Shown here piece after piece: positions 14,930 to 25,761 of a stretch of DNA of 26,510 nt. A model generated the notes under the pieces. The model was not told the DNA's origin, ran no database searches, and saw nothing but the letters and a program-made list of their open reading frames with translations. Origin of the DNA: Polaromonas sp. (lineage in GTDB: Bacteria > Pseudomonadota > Gammaproteobacteria > Burkholderiales > Burkholderiaceae); NCBI GenBank assembly GCA_013823505.1, contig PNMH01000053.1, positions 1 to 26,510 of the forward strand. Direction: 5' to 3'. The stretch's first letter is position 1. Each line of letters begins with the position of its first letter. The position numbers and the translations under genes were made by a program.

Positions 14930-17900
14930 TCAGCTGCGCAGCAAACCCGCCAGCAAGCGGCTCACATGCACCGCCTCGCGCTGCGCGCCGTCTGCAATCT
15001 GGTGACGGCAGCTGGTGCCATCGGCCACCACCACAGCGCCGGGCGCGGCGCGCACGGCCGGCAGCAGGCTGAGTTCGGCCATCTGCATCGACACCGCATG
15101 GTGCGAGGCCTCATAACCGAAGCTGCCGGCCATGCCGCAGCAGCTGCTTTCGATCAGCTGCGGCTGGGCGCCGGGAATCCAGCGCAGCACTTCGAGGATG
15201 GGTGAGACCGCGTCGAACGCTTTCTGGTGGCAGTGGCCGTGCAGCAGCACGGGCTTGTCCACCGCCTTGAGCTGCGCTTTCAAACGCTCCAGCCGACCCG
15301 CTTTCGCTTCACGCGCCAGAAACTCTTCGAACAGCAGCGCGTGCTCCGCGATCTGTTGCGGCGCAGATCCCAGCCCCATCACCAGCATCTCGTCGCGCAG
15401 CGTGAGCAGGCACGAAGGCTCCAGCCCCACGATGGCGATGCCCTTGTGCGCAAACGGCAGCAGGCTCTGCACCACCTCGCGTGCTTTGTCTTTGGCCTGC
15501 TCCACCATGCCGCTGGCCAGATACGTGCGGCCGCAGCACAGGTGTTTGCCGTCGTCCTGGGCTTTGGTGGCCACGTGCACGGTGTAACCGGCTGCTTGCA
15601 GCACCTTCACCGCGGCGTGCGCGTTCTCCGATTCGAAGTAGCCGTTGAAGGTGTCCACGAACAACACCACACCGCGCTCGGCGGCCAGCACCTGGTCGCG
15701 CGTGGCCGTCTTCAACGGCGCGTTGAAGAAATGCTGTGCGTGCCACTGCGGCAGGCTGCGTTGGGCCGAGAGTCCCAGCCATTTTTCAGACAAGGTGGCC
15801 AGCAAGGGAATGCGGTTGCGCAGGTTGAGCAGCGGCGCCAGGCGCGCGGCCCAGGCGGCGTAGTCGGGCAGCTGGGCCACCAGCCGGTCCTTGAGCGTGT
15901 GGCCGTGTTTCGCCTTGTAGTGCTGCAGGAACTCGACCTTCATCTTGGCCATGTCCACGCCGGTGGGGCAATCGCGCTTGCAGCCCTTGCATCCGACGCA
16001 AAGGTCCATGGCTTCGCGCACCACCTCGCTGGTGAGCGCATCGCTGCCCGCCAGGCCCGGGATCTGCCCACTGAGGGCCAGACGCAGGGTGTTGGCGCGG
16101 CCGCGCGTGAGGTGCTGTTCGTCGCGGGTCACGCGGTAGCTCGGGCACATGGTGCCGGCGTCGAACTTGCGGCAGTGGCCGTTGTTGTTGCACATCTCCA
16201 CCGCTTTGGCCAGGCCCCGCGCCGGGTCTTCGCCGGTGCCGGGCGCGGTGGTCACTTCGGTCACCGGGTCGGCTTTCACATCCCACGCGCTCCAGTCGAG
16301 CACCGGCGTGATGGGTACCACCTTGTAGCTGGGTGGAAAACGCATGAGCCGCGTGTCGTCCATCTTGGGCGGGTTGATGACGCGGTTCGGCGAGAGCAGC
16401 CCGGTGGGATCAAGGTGTCGCTTGATGCGGGCAAACGCGTCGTTGATGCGCGGGCCGAACTGCCATTCGATCCACTCGCCGCGGCACAGGCCGTCGCCGT
16501 GTTCGCCGCTGTAGGCGCCCTTGTACTTGCGCACGAGTTCACTGGCCTCTTCGGCGATCTGGCGCATCTTGGCAGCACCACCGCGGCGCATGTCCAGGAT
16601 GGGCCGCACGTGCAGCGTGCCCACCGAGGCGTGGGCGTACCAGGTGCCGCGGCTGCCGTGTTTGTGGAACACCTCGGTCAGCGCATCGGTGTACTCGGCC
16701 AGGTGCACCAGCGGCACCGCGCAGTCCTCGATGAAGCTCACCGGTTTGCCGTCGCCGCGCAGGCTCATCATGATGTTCAGGCCCGCCTTGCGCACCTCCC
16801 ACAGGTTCTTCTGCGGCGCGTCGTCGATCATCTCGACCACGCTGCCGGGCAGGCCCAGGTCACCCATGAGTTCCACCAGTTCGCGGATCTTGTGCGCGAT
16901 GTCGGCCTTGCTCGGGCCGCTGAACTCCACCAGCAGCACGGCCGCGGGCTTGCCGCCGTTGATGTGCGGCGAAAGTGCGGTGCGGATGGTGGGCGCGAAC
17001 GCCGGGTTCTGCAGCGACAGCTCGATCATGGTGCGGTCGACCAGTTCCACCGCCGTGAGCTGGCCCACGGCCATGCCCTCGCCGAGCTTGACGATGTGCT
17101 GCGCGCTGTCCATCGCCTGGAAGAACGTGGGGAAGTTCACCACGCCCAGCACCTTGGCGCGCGGCAGCTCGCGCAACTGCAGCTTGAGTGAGCGCGTGAG
17201 TGCCAGCGTGCCTTCGCTGCCGATGAGCAGGTGCGACAGGTTCACCGAACCGTCGTGCGTGTACGGCTTCTCGTTCTGGTTGCGGAAGATGTCGAGGTTG
17301 TAGCCGGCCACGCGACGCAGCACCTTGGGCCATCGCGCGTCGATCTCGTCGGCATGCTCCATCGCCAGGTCGCGCACGAAGTCACCGATGGCTTTGGCCT
17401 GGGGGCTCGCAGTGGCATGGTCACCGAAGTCGACCAGGCTGCCATCGGCCAGCCAGGCCTGCGCGCCCAGCACGTTGTGCACCATGTTGCCGTAGGCCAC
17501 CGAGCGGCTGCCACACGAGTTGTTGCCGGCCATGCCGCCCAGCGTGGCCTGCGCGCTGGTGGACACGTCCACCGGATACCACAGGCCGTGCGGCTTGAGC
17601 TGCGCGTTGAGGTGGTCGAGCACCAGGCCGGGCTCCACCGTGGCGGTGCGGCCCTGCACGTCCACATCCAGCACGCGACGTATGTGTTTGGTGTGGTCGA
17701 TCACCAGGCCCGCGCCCACGGTCTGGCCACACTGGCTGGTGCCGCCGCCGCGCGGCACGATGGGCACCGCCAGGTCGCGGCAGATGTCGAGCGCCAGGCG
17801 CACGTCGTCGGCGTCCTGCGGCACGAACACACCCACCGGCATTTCTTGGTAGATGGAGGCGTCGGTGGCGTAGCGTCCGCGATCGGCGGGGCTGAACAGC

Positions 17901-18046
17901 ACCTCGCCCCGGGTCTCCTGGGTGAGGCGGCGCGCCAGCTGGCCAGCCAATTCGTTGCTGATGCCGGCCACGCGCTCGTACACCGCGTCCGCCCGCATCG
18001 ACGAAGATGTTTCGCGGGTCACGTTCAAAGGCAAAGGCGCGTTCAT
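14930..18046 (-). CDS. FAD/Fe-S D-2-hydroxyacid dehydrogenase (GlcD + ferredoxin + CCG domains, YdiJ-like)
   Basis: A 1038-residue fused oxidoreductase. Residues about 65-300 form a PCMH-type FAD domain (VPIVPRGGGTSQCGQTVGAG at 94-113; AGNNSCGSRSVAYGN). The FAD-oxidase C-terminal domain follows, with YSGEHGDGLCRGEW. Then comes a two-cluster ferredoxin module (CNNNGHCRKFDAGTMCPSY; CVGCKGCKRDCPTG) and a heterodisulfide-reductase-like CCG module (HLCCGRTYLASG; LHGHCHQKAFD; SSCCGMAGSFGYE). Length and order match E. coli YdiJ (about 1018 residues), a D-2-hydroxyacid dehydrogenase type. It should oxidise a 2-hydroxyacid to the 2-oxoacid and pass electrons through Fe-S clusters to the respiratory chain. 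Its ATG overlaps the gntR stop (ATGA), with GGGAG upstream. The substrate is unknown. Confidence 0.9.
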   Translation of the reverse strand: MNAPLPLNVTRETSSSMRADAVYERVAGISNELAGQLARRLTQETRGEVLFSPADRGRYATDASIYQEMPVGVFVPQDADDVRLALDICRDLAVPIVPRGGGTSQCGQTVGAGLVIDHTKHIRRVLDVDVQGRTATVEPGLVLDHLNAQLKPHGLWYPVDVSTSAQATLGGMAGNNSCGSRSVAYGNMVHNVLGAQAWLADGSLVDFGDHATASPQAKAIGDFVRDLAMEHADEIDARWPKVLRRVAGYNLDIFRNQNEKPYTHDGSVNLSHLLIGSEGTLALTRSLKLQLRELPRAKVLGVVNFPTFFQAMDSAQHIVKLGEGMAVGQLTAVELVDRTMIELSLQNPAFAPTIRTALSPHINGGKPAAVLLVEFSGPSKADIAHKIRELVELMGDLGLPGSVVEMIDDAPQKNLWEVRKAGLNIMMSLRGDGKPVSFIEDCAVPLVHLAEYTDALTEVFHKHGSRGTWYAHASVGTLHVRPILDMRRGGAAKMRQIAEEASELVRKYKGAYSGEHGDGLCRGEWIEWQFGPRINDAFARIKRHLDPTGLLSPNRVINPPKMDDTRLMRFPPSYKVVPITPVLDWSAWDVKADPVTEVTTAPGTGEDPARGLAKAVEMCNNNGHCRKFDAGTMCPSYRVTRDEQHLTRGRANTLRLALSGQIPGLAGSDALTSEVVREAMDLCVGCKGCKRDCPTGVDMAKMKVEFLQHYKAKHGHTLKDRLVAQLPDYAAWAARLAPLLNLRNRIPLLATLSEKWLGLSAQRSLPQWHAQHFFNAPLKTATRDQVLAAERGVVLFVDTFNGYFESENAHAAVKVLQAAGYTVHVATKAQDDGKHLCCGRTYLASGMVEQAKDKAREVVQSLLPFAHKGIAIVGLEPSCLLTLRDEMLVMGLGSAPQQIAEHALLFEEFLAREAKAGRLERLKAQLKAVDKPVLLHGHCHQKAFDAVSPILEVLRWIPGAQPQLIESSCCGMAGSFGYEASHHAVSMQMAELSLLPAVRAAPGAVVVADGTSCRHQIADGAQREAVHVSRLLAGLLRS

Positions 18047-18744
18047 TCGGCGGCTCCCTGCTGCTGCATCGTCTGCACTTCCATGGAACGCAGCTGCTCG
18101 ATGACCACGTCGCGCTTGTTGTTGAGGTGGGTGGTCAACACGTTGGCGAGTGCCGCTGAATCGCGCGCCTCCAGCGCCTGGATCATGGCTTCGTGTTCCT
18201 TCACCGCGCGTGCCCACTTCTCGCCGTCCTGGTTGGACCGGAAGCGCAGCGCCTGCAGGCGCGCATTGACCTGGTTGTAGGTGCTGGTGAGCACCGGGTT
18301 GCGCGCGGCGGCGTTGATGGCGCGGTGGATGGCCGCGTTGAGCGGGTAGTAGGCCGAGAGATCGCGCCGTGTGTAGGCGGCCAGCATCTCGTAGTGCATG
18401 GCCTTGATTTCGGCGAGCTCGGCGTCGGTCACGCGCTGCGCGGCCAGTTGGCCCGAGGCCGCTTCCAGCCCGGCCATCACCTCGAAGGTGTTGTGCACAT
18501 CGGTCTCGCTCAGTTGCACCGCCACCGCGCCGCGGTTGGGCACCAGCTCGACCAGGCCCTCGGCGGCCAGCGTCTTGATGGCCTCGCGCAAGGGGGTGCG
18601 GGACACCTTGAGTTCTTCGCACAACTCACGTTCGTTGAGCTTGGCACCCGGAGCGATCTGGCCTTCGACCAGCATCTGGCGCAGGCGGTGGGTGGCCTGC
18701 TCGTGCAAGGCGCCGGAAGGCATGTTGAAAATCTGGGCCGTCAT
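18043..18744 (-). CDS. GntR family regulator, FCD subfamily
   Basis: A 233-residue GntR/FadR-type regulator. The N-terminal winged helix (about 11-75) has LRQMLVEGQIAPGAKLNERE, then LCEELKVSRTPLREAIKTLA and GLVELVPNRGAVAVQLSE, the GntR signature. The C-terminal FCD domain (about 85-215) keeps likely metal or ligand residues in NAAIHRAINA, AVKEHEAMIQAL and LTTHLNNKRD. FCD regulators bind organic acids and repress catabolic genes. Its stop overlaps the dehydrogenase ATG, so the two are coupled, and it diverges from the aminotransferase operon. A near-palindrome TTTTGTATTCAAAA lies one base before its start codon, so autoregulation is likely. No ribosome site is seen; an internal Met at residue 8 is an alternative start. 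Confidence 0.93.
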   Translation of the reverse strand: MTAQIFNMPSGALHEQATHRLRQMLVEGQIAPGAKLNERELCEELKVSRTPLREAIKTLAAEGLVELVPNRGAVAVQLSETDVHNTFEVMAGLEAASGQLAAQRVTDAELAEIKAMHYEMLAAYTRRDLSAYYPLNAAIHRAINAAARNPVLTSTYNQVNARLQALRFRSNQDGEKWARAVKEHEAMIQALEARDSAALANVLTTHLNNKRDVVIEQLRSMEVQTMQQQGAAE

Positions 18745-18745
18745 G

Positions 18746-18759
18746 TTTTGTATTCAAAA
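18746..18759. promoter_or_regulatory. GntR operator copy 1 (TTTTGTATTCAAAA)
   Basis: A 14-base near-palindrome directly before the gntR start codon. It differs by one base from copy 2 at 18808-18821, and both resemble the TTGTATACAA-like sites bound by FCD-type GntR proteins. A TAAAAT on the minus strand (18783-18778) could be the gntR -10 box, which would place this copy in the transcribed leader. Binding is inferred. Confidence 0.6.
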
Positions 18760-18795
18760 GTTGGGCTGTTTTTTGCCATTTTAGGGCTGATCCGA

Positions 18796-18824
18796 TTGAC
18801 AGATCGATTTTGTATGCAAAAAAT
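18796..18824 (+). promoter_or_regulatory. Promoter of the aminotransferase operon
   Basis: A perfect -35 box TTGACA (18796-18801), a 17-base spacer and AAAAAT (18819-18824, four of six matches) as -10. The predicted transcription start near 18831 leaves a leader of about 20 bases before the ATG at 18852. Operator copy 2 covers the spacer, which fits repression by blocking polymerase. Confidence 0.6.
18808..18821. promoter_or_regulatory. GntR operator copy 2 (TTTTGTATGCAAAA)
   Basis: The second 14-base site, 62 bases (about six helical turns) from copy 1. It lies between the -35 and -10 boxes of the aminotransferase promoter. The outer arms TTTTG and CAAAA are identical in the two copies; only one central base differs. 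Confidence 0.65.
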
Positions 18825-18851
18825 GCAGGCCATATCCAACCATACATTGCC

Positions 18852-20087
18852 ATGCTGACCACCGACTTCCACCCCACCGGCCGCCACTTCTTGCAGATTC
18901 CGGGTCCCTCGCCCGTGCCCGACCGGGTGCTGCGCGCCATGAGCCTGCCCACCATCGACCACCGCGGCCCCGAGTTCGGCGTGCTGGGGTTGAAGGTGCT
19001 GGCCGACATGCAGAAGATCTTCCAGACCAAGCACCCGGTGATGATTTACCCGGCCTCGGGCACCGGCGCGTGGGAAGCCGCGCTGGCGAACACCTTGAGC
19101 CCGGGCGACCACGTGCTGATGTACGAGACCGGGCACTTCGCCTTTCTGTGGAACAAGCTGGCCACCCGCCTGGGCTTGAAAGCCGAGGTGCTGGCCTTGC
19201 CCGGCACCGACAACGGCGTGCCCGCGAGCTGGCGCCACGGCGTGCAGGCGCACCTGATCGAAGAGCGCCTGAAGGCCGACAACGCGCACAGCATCAAGGC
19301 GGTGTGCGTGGTGCACAACGAAACCTCCACCGGTGTGACCAGCAACATCGCTGCCGTGCGCAAAGCGATTGACGCGGCCAAACACCCGGCCCTGCTGCTG
19401 GTGGACACCATCTCCGGCCTGGCCAGCGCCGACTACCGCCACGACGAGTGGGGCGTGGACGTTTCCATCAGCGGTTCGCAAAAGGGCCTGATGCTGCCGC
19501 CCGGCATCAGCTTCAACGCGCTCTCGCCCAAGGCCATCGAGGCCAGCAAGACCGCGAGGCTGCCCAAGGCCTTCTGGGCGTGGGACGAGATCATCGAGAT
19601 GAACAAGACCGGCTACTGGCCGTCGACCCCCAACACCAACCTGCTCTACGCACTGAGCGAAGCGGCCGACATGATCCTGGGACAGGGGCTGGACGTGGTG
19701 TTCGCGCGCCACCAGCGCTGGGCCGATGGCGTGCGAGCCGCAGTAACGACCTGGGGCCTGCCGATCCAGTGCGCCGAGAACGGCGTGCACTCGCCCATCC
19801 TCACCGGCGTGATGACCCCCGAAGGCGTGGACGCCGACGCGGTGCGCAAGATCATTTACGAACGCTTCGACTGCTCGCTGGGCACCGGCCTGGGCAAGAT
19901 CAAGGGCCGCATGTTCCGCATCGGCCACCTGGGCGACACCAACGACCTCACGCTGATCGCCGCCGTGGCCGGCTGCGAGATGGGCCTCAAGCTCGCCGGC
20001 GTGAAGCTCGCCGGCTCGGGTGTGCAGACCCTCATGGACTACTACGCCAGCCACCCCGCTGCCGTGCCGCTGCGCAAGGCCGCCTGA
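18852..20087 (+). CDS. Class V aminotransferase, serine/alanine/aspartate-glyoxylate type
   Basis: A 411-residue PLP enzyme of the alanine/serine-glyoxylate aminotransferase group. The opening LQIPGPSPVPDRVLRAM and the TIDHRGPEFG motif are typical. Gly/Thr residues of YPASGTGAWEAAL bind phosphate, Asp185 (LLLVDTISG) holds the pyridine nitrogen, and Lys211 (SGSQKGLMLPPG) is the Schiff-base lysine. The C-terminal FRIGHLGDTND is also characteristic. The enzyme probably transfers an amino group to glyoxylate (giving glycine) or to another 2-oxoacid; BhcA of the beta-hydroxyaspartate cycle is a relative, but its partner genes are absent. I chose ATG 18852 over 18810, which would overlap operator copy 2 and add an unconserved leader. 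It is the first gene of a four-gene operon. Confidence 0.9.
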   Translation: MLTTDFHPTGRHFLQIPGPSPVPDRVLRAMSLPTIDHRGPEFGVLGLKVLADMQKIFQTKHPVMIYPASGTGAWEAALANTLSPGDHVLMYETGHFAFLWNKLATRLGLKAEVLALPGTDNGVPASWRHGVQAHLIEERLKADNAHSIKAVCVVHNETSTGVTSNIAAVRKAIDAAKHPALLLVDTISGLASADYRHDEWGVDVSISGSQKGLMLPPGISFNALSPKAIEASKTARLPKAFWAWDEIIEMNKTGYWPSTPNTNLLYALSEAADMILGQGLDVVFARHQRWADGVRAAVTTWGLPIQCAENGVHSPILTGVMTPEGVDADAVRKIIYERFDCSLGTGLGKIKGRMFRIGHLGDTNDLTLIAAVAGCEMGLKLAGVKLAGSGVQTLMDYYASHPAAVPLRKAA

Positions 20088-20147
20088 GCCTGCCCGCCGT
20101 CACCGATCCCCCGCGCGTTCCCCACCCACACGACAACAGGAGACAAC

Positions 20148-21125
20148 ATGCAACGCAGAACCTTCGTCACCGCCACTGCGGCCACCGCAGCCACCCTGGC
20201 CGCGCCCATGCTGAGAGCGCAGACCTTGCCCAACGGCCCGGTGCGCATCGTCGTGGGATTTGCACCCGGCGGCGGGACCGACGCGCTGGCGCGCCTGGTC
20301 GGCCAGAAGCTGCAAGGCATGTGGAACCTCACGGTGGTGGTGGAAAACCGGGCCGGTGCGTCGGGCGTGATCGCGGCCGACATGGTGTCCAAGGCGCCGC
20401 CCGACGGCAATACCCTGCTCATGGCCCACATCAACAGCCACGCGCTGGCCCCGGGTCTGATGCCCAAGCTGGGCTATGTGGTGGACCGCGACTTCACGCC
20501 GCTGACCCTGGTGGGGGTCACGCCCAACCTGCTGATCTGCAACAACGATCAACCCGCCAAAACCGTGGCCGAACTCGTGGCCCAGTGCAAGGCCAATCCG
20601 GGCAAGGTCACCTTCGGTTCGGCCGGCCAGGGCTCGGCCCAGCACCTCGCGCTGGAGTCGTTCAAGCTCGCCGCCGGCGTGTTCGCGCTGCACATTCCGT
20701 ACAAGGGCTCCGGCCCCATGCTGACCGACCTCATGGGCGGGCAGATCGGCTATTCCTTCGACACGATGACCGCGGCCACCCCGCACGTCAAAAGCGGCAA
20801 GGTTCGCGCGATTGCGCAGACCCGCGCCAAGCGCGCGTCGGGCCACCCGACCGTGCCGACCATGGCCGAGTCCGGCTTCCCCGGCTTCGAGGCCACCACC
20901 TGGTACGGGCTGGTGGGCCCGGGCAAGATGCCGCCGGCCATCGCACAGCGCATGAACGAAGACATCAACAAGGTGCTCGCCATGCCCGACGTGAAGGAAA
21001 AGCTGGACCTCTACGGCGCCGAAGACGGCGGCGGCTCGGCCCAGCAGTTCGCCGACTTCATCCGCACCGAGCAGGTGAAGTGGTCCAAGGTGATCAAGGA
21101 CGCCAAGGTCACGATCGACAGCTGA
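20148..21125 (+). CDS. Bug/TctC family substrate-binding protein (operon member)
   Basis: A 325-residue periplasmic binding protein. The signal peptide begins MQRRTFVTATAAT, a twin-arginine-like RRTFV, with a likely cleavage after LRA. Family motifs are PVRIVVGFAPGGGTDALARL, VVVENRAGASGVIAADMV, DGNTLLMAH, FGSAGQGSAQHLALE and HIPYKGSGPMLTDLMGGQI. A good ribosome site (AGGAGA) lies before the ATG. It is 60 bases after the aminotransferase and 10 before the crotonase gene, so it probably captures the substrate of this pathway, likely a carboxylate. No tctA or tctB gene is nearby. It is clearly a paralogue of the Bug protein at 6134, but divergent from it. Confidence 0.92.
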   Translation: MQRRTFVTATAATAATLAAPMLRAQTLPNGPVRIVVGFAPGGGTDALARLVGQKLQGMWNLTVVVENRAGASGVIAADMVSKAPPDGNTLLMAHINSHALAPGLMPKLGYVVDRDFTPLTLVGVTPNLLICNNDQPAKTVAELVAQCKANPGKVTFGSAGQGSAQHLALESFKLAAGVFALHIPYKGSGPMLTDLMGGQIGYSFDTMTAATPHVKSGKVRAIAQTRAKRASGHPTVPTMAESGFPGFEATTWYGLVGPGKMPPAIAQRMNEDINKVLAMPDVKEKLDLYGAEDGGGSAQQFADFIRTEQVKWSKVIKDAKVTIDS

Positions 21126-21135
21126 GCGCCGACGC

Positions 21136-21915
21136 ATGACCGACCAGGGCCAAGTGCGCCTGCAGATCGAGGCCGGCGTGGCCTCGGTGCTGTTTGACCG
21201 ACCCCAGGCGCGCAACGCGATGACCTGGGCCATGTACGAGCAGCTCGCGGCCATCAACCGCCAGCTGAGCGCTGACCGCAGCGTGCGGGTGGCGGTGTTT
21301 CGCGGAGCGGGTGGGCAGGCCTTCGTGGCTGGAACCGACATCGAGCAGTTCGCGGCCTTCCAGACCGGCGAAGACGGCGTGGCTTACGAGCGCCAGATCG
21401 AGGCCGGCATCGAGTTGATGTGCCACCTGCCCATGCCCACGGTGGCCGTGGTCGAGGGCTGGTGCGTGGGCGGCGGGCTGGCGATTGCGACCGCGTGCGA
21501 CTTCCGACTGGCCACAGCGGGCGCGAAGTTCGGCGTTCCGATTGCCAAGACGCTGGGCAATTGCCTGGCCATCGCCAACGTGGCGCGGCTGCGCGCGGCC
21601 TTCGGGCACCAGCGGGTGAAACGCATGCTGTTGCTGGCCGAGTTCATCGGTGCTGACGAGGCGCTGGCTTGCGGTTTTCTGCAGGCCATCGAAGCGCCCG
21701 AAGCCATCGAGGCTGCCACCAAGGCGCTCGTGCAAAGGCTCTCCGCGCTGGCCCCGGTCACGCAGCGCGTGAGCAAGGCTGCGCTGGAGCGTCTGGCCAC
21801 ACACGACCTGGCCGAGTCTGAAGACCTGATCCGCGCGGCTTATGGCAGCGCCGACTTCCACGAAGGCGTGGCCGCTTTCGTGGCCAAACGCCCCCCTGTC
21901 TGGAGCGGCCAGTGA
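21136..21915 (+). CDS. Crotonase-fold protein lacking the usual catalytic glutamates
   Basis: A 259-residue enoyl-CoA hydratase/isomerase superfamily protein. Family landmarks are present: DRPQARNAMTWAMY near the N-terminus, the oxyanion-hole segments AFVAGTDIEQF (62-72) and VEGWCVGGGLAIATACDFRL (106-125), and AKFGVPIAKTLG (130-141). Hydratases have Glu in GGGCELA and in FGQPE (E144 and E164 of rat hydratase); here the aligned residues are Ala116 and Ile136. Normal enoyl-CoA hydration is therefore unlikely. Superfamily members without these residues act as hydrolases, decarboxylases, lyases or dehalogenases on acyl-CoA. Its stop overlaps the GTG of the CoA-transferase, which suggests that it acts on the thioester made by that enzyme. 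The substrate is unknown. Confidence 0.85.
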   Translation: MTDQGQVRLQIEAGVASVLFDRPQARNAMTWAMYEQLAAINRQLSADRSVRVAVFRGAGGQAFVAGTDIEQFAAFQTGEDGVAYERQIEAGIELMCHLPMPTVAVVEGWCVGGGLAIATACDFRLATAGAKFGVPIAKTLGNCLAIANVARLRAAFGHQRVKRMLLLAEFIGADEALACGFLQAIEAPEAIEAATKALVQRLSALAPVTQRVSKAALERLATHDLAESEDLIRAAYGSADFHEGVAAFVAKRPPVWSGQ

Positions 21916-23117
21916 AACCATCCACCGGCCCGCTCGCGGGTCTGCGCGTGCTCGAAGTCACCCAGATCATGTCGGGCCCCACCTGCGGTTTGCTGCTGGC
22001 CGACATGGGCGCCGACGTGATCAAGATCGAGAAGATTCCCGGCGGCGACGACGCGCGCGGTTACCGCGATCCGCAGGTGGGCGGTGTGTCGGCCCCGTTC
22101 ATGATGATGAACCGCAACAAGCGCGGCCTCGCCCTGAACCTCAAGAGCCCCAAGGGCCGCGCGCTGCTGCTGAAGATGGTGAAGAACGCCGACGTGCTGG
22201 TGGAGAACTTTCGCGGCGGCACCATGGACAAGCTGGGCCTGGGCTACGAGGCTCTGAAGGCCGAGAACCCGGGCCTCATCTACTGCGCCATCACCGGCTA
22301 CGGCCGCAGCGGGCCCTACGCCGACAAGGGCGGCTTCGACCTCATCGCACAAGGCTTCGCGGGCCTGATGTCCATCACCGGCGAAGCGGGCCGCCCACCC
22401 GCCAAGAGCGGCAACGCGGTGTCGGACATGAATGCCGGCATCCTGGCCGCACTCGGCATCCTCGCCGCCTACATCCACAAGCTCAAGACCGGCGAAGGCC
22501 AGGTGGTGGACACGTCGCTCAGCGACGCGGCCCTGCAGCAGACCTACTGGCACGCGGCGGTGTGGTTCGCCACCCAACGTTCACCCGAGCCCACCGGCTC
22601 GGCGCACATCCTCACGGCGCCCTACCAGGCGTTTGAAGCCAGCGACGGCTGGATCAACATCGGCGGCGCCAACCAGACCAATTGGGAACGCATCTGCGAC
22701 GTGCTGGGGCACCCCGAATGGCGCAGCGACCCGCGCTTTGCCACCAACAGCGACCGCATGGCGCACCTGGGTTTGCTGGTGGACCTGATGAACGCGGTGG
22801 TGCGCACGCGAACGCGTGAGCAGTGGCAGGCGGCGTTTGATGCAGCGGGTGTGCCGGCTGGCCCGGTGCACACCATCGGCGAAGCCTTGAGCCATCCGCA
22901 AACCGTGGCGCGTGGCATGGTGGTGGAAACAGACCATCCCCAAGCCGGCACCACGCGGGCGATCGGCTGCCCCATCCACTTCTCGGCCTCACCCGATCGC
23001 AGCAGCACGCCCGCGCCGCTGCTGGGCCAGCACACGCGCGAGGTGCTGCGCGAATTGGATTTGCCGGAGTCGGAGATCGACGCCCTAGTGGCCGAGGGCG
23101 TGATCGCAGAACCCTGA
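21912..23117 (+). CDS. Class III CoA-transferase (CaiB/BaiF/formyl-CoA transferase family)
   Basis: A 401-residue family III CoA-transferase. The N-terminal LAGLRVLEVTQIMSGPTCGL, ADMGADVIKIEK and MMMNRNKRGLALNLK are typical, as are FRGGTMDKLGLGY, AITGYGRSGPYADKGGFDL and GILAALGILAAYI. Asp172 (SDMNAG) is my best match for the catalytic aspartate that carries the acyl group. The enzyme moves CoA from a donor thioester to a carboxylic acid, activating it for later steps. The start is GTG overlapping the upstream stop (GTGA), and it is the last gene of the operon. It ends inside a hairpin shared with alaS. The acid it activates cannot be read from sequence; homologues use formate/oxalate, carnitine, itaconate, succinate and others. 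Confidence 0.92.
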   Translation: MKPSTGPLAGLRVLEVTQIMSGPTCGLLLADMGADVIKIEKIPGGDDARGYRDPQVGGVSAPFMMMNRNKRGLALNLKSPKGRALLLKMVKNADVLVENFRGGTMDKLGLGYEALKAENPGLIYCAITGYGRSGPYADKGGFDLIAQGFAGLMSITGEAGRPPAKSGNAVSDMNAGILAALGILAAYIHKLKTGEGQVVDTSLSDAALQQTYWHAAVWFATQRSPEPTGSAHILTAPYQAFEASDGWINIGGANQTNWERICDVLGHPEWRSDPRFATNSDRMAHLGLLVDLMNAVVRTRTREQWQAAFDAAGVPAGPVHTIGEALSHPQTVARGMVVETDHPQAGTTRAIGCPIHFSASPDRSSTPAPLLGQHTREVLRELDLPESEIDALVAEGVIAEP

Positions 23118-23127
23118 CCTCTGGAGG

Positions 23128-23132
<5 letters not shown>
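23113..23132. terminator. Hairpin holding both stop codons of convergent genes
   Basis: CCTGACCTC-TG-GAGGTCAGG is a perfect nine-pair inverted repeat. The left arm carries the TGA of the CoA-transferase gene (23115-23117) and the right arm the TGA of alaS, read as TCA at 23128-23130. The genes are only ten bases apart. No T-run follows, so it is a candidate bidirectional terminator or RNA-stability element. Confidence 0.6.

Positions 23133-25761
<2,629 letters not shown>

Noticed and set aside
15227..17191. A 654-residue open frame on the + strand opposite the FAD/Fe-S dehydrogenase
   Set aside because: The minus strand carries clear FAD and cysteine-cluster motifs; the + frame is a high-GC shadow with biased composition.
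18047..18622. Upstream extension of the dehydrogenase frame by 192 residues
   Set aside because: It overlaps gntR in another frame, is Arg/Ala/Gly-rich without homology, and the ATG at 18046 has a ribosome site and the ATGA overlap.
18852..20087. Aminotransferase as BhcA of the beta-hydroxyaspartate cycle
   Set aside because: The family fits, but the aldolase, dehydratase and iminosuccinate reductase genes of that cycle are absent, and the neighbours are of other types.
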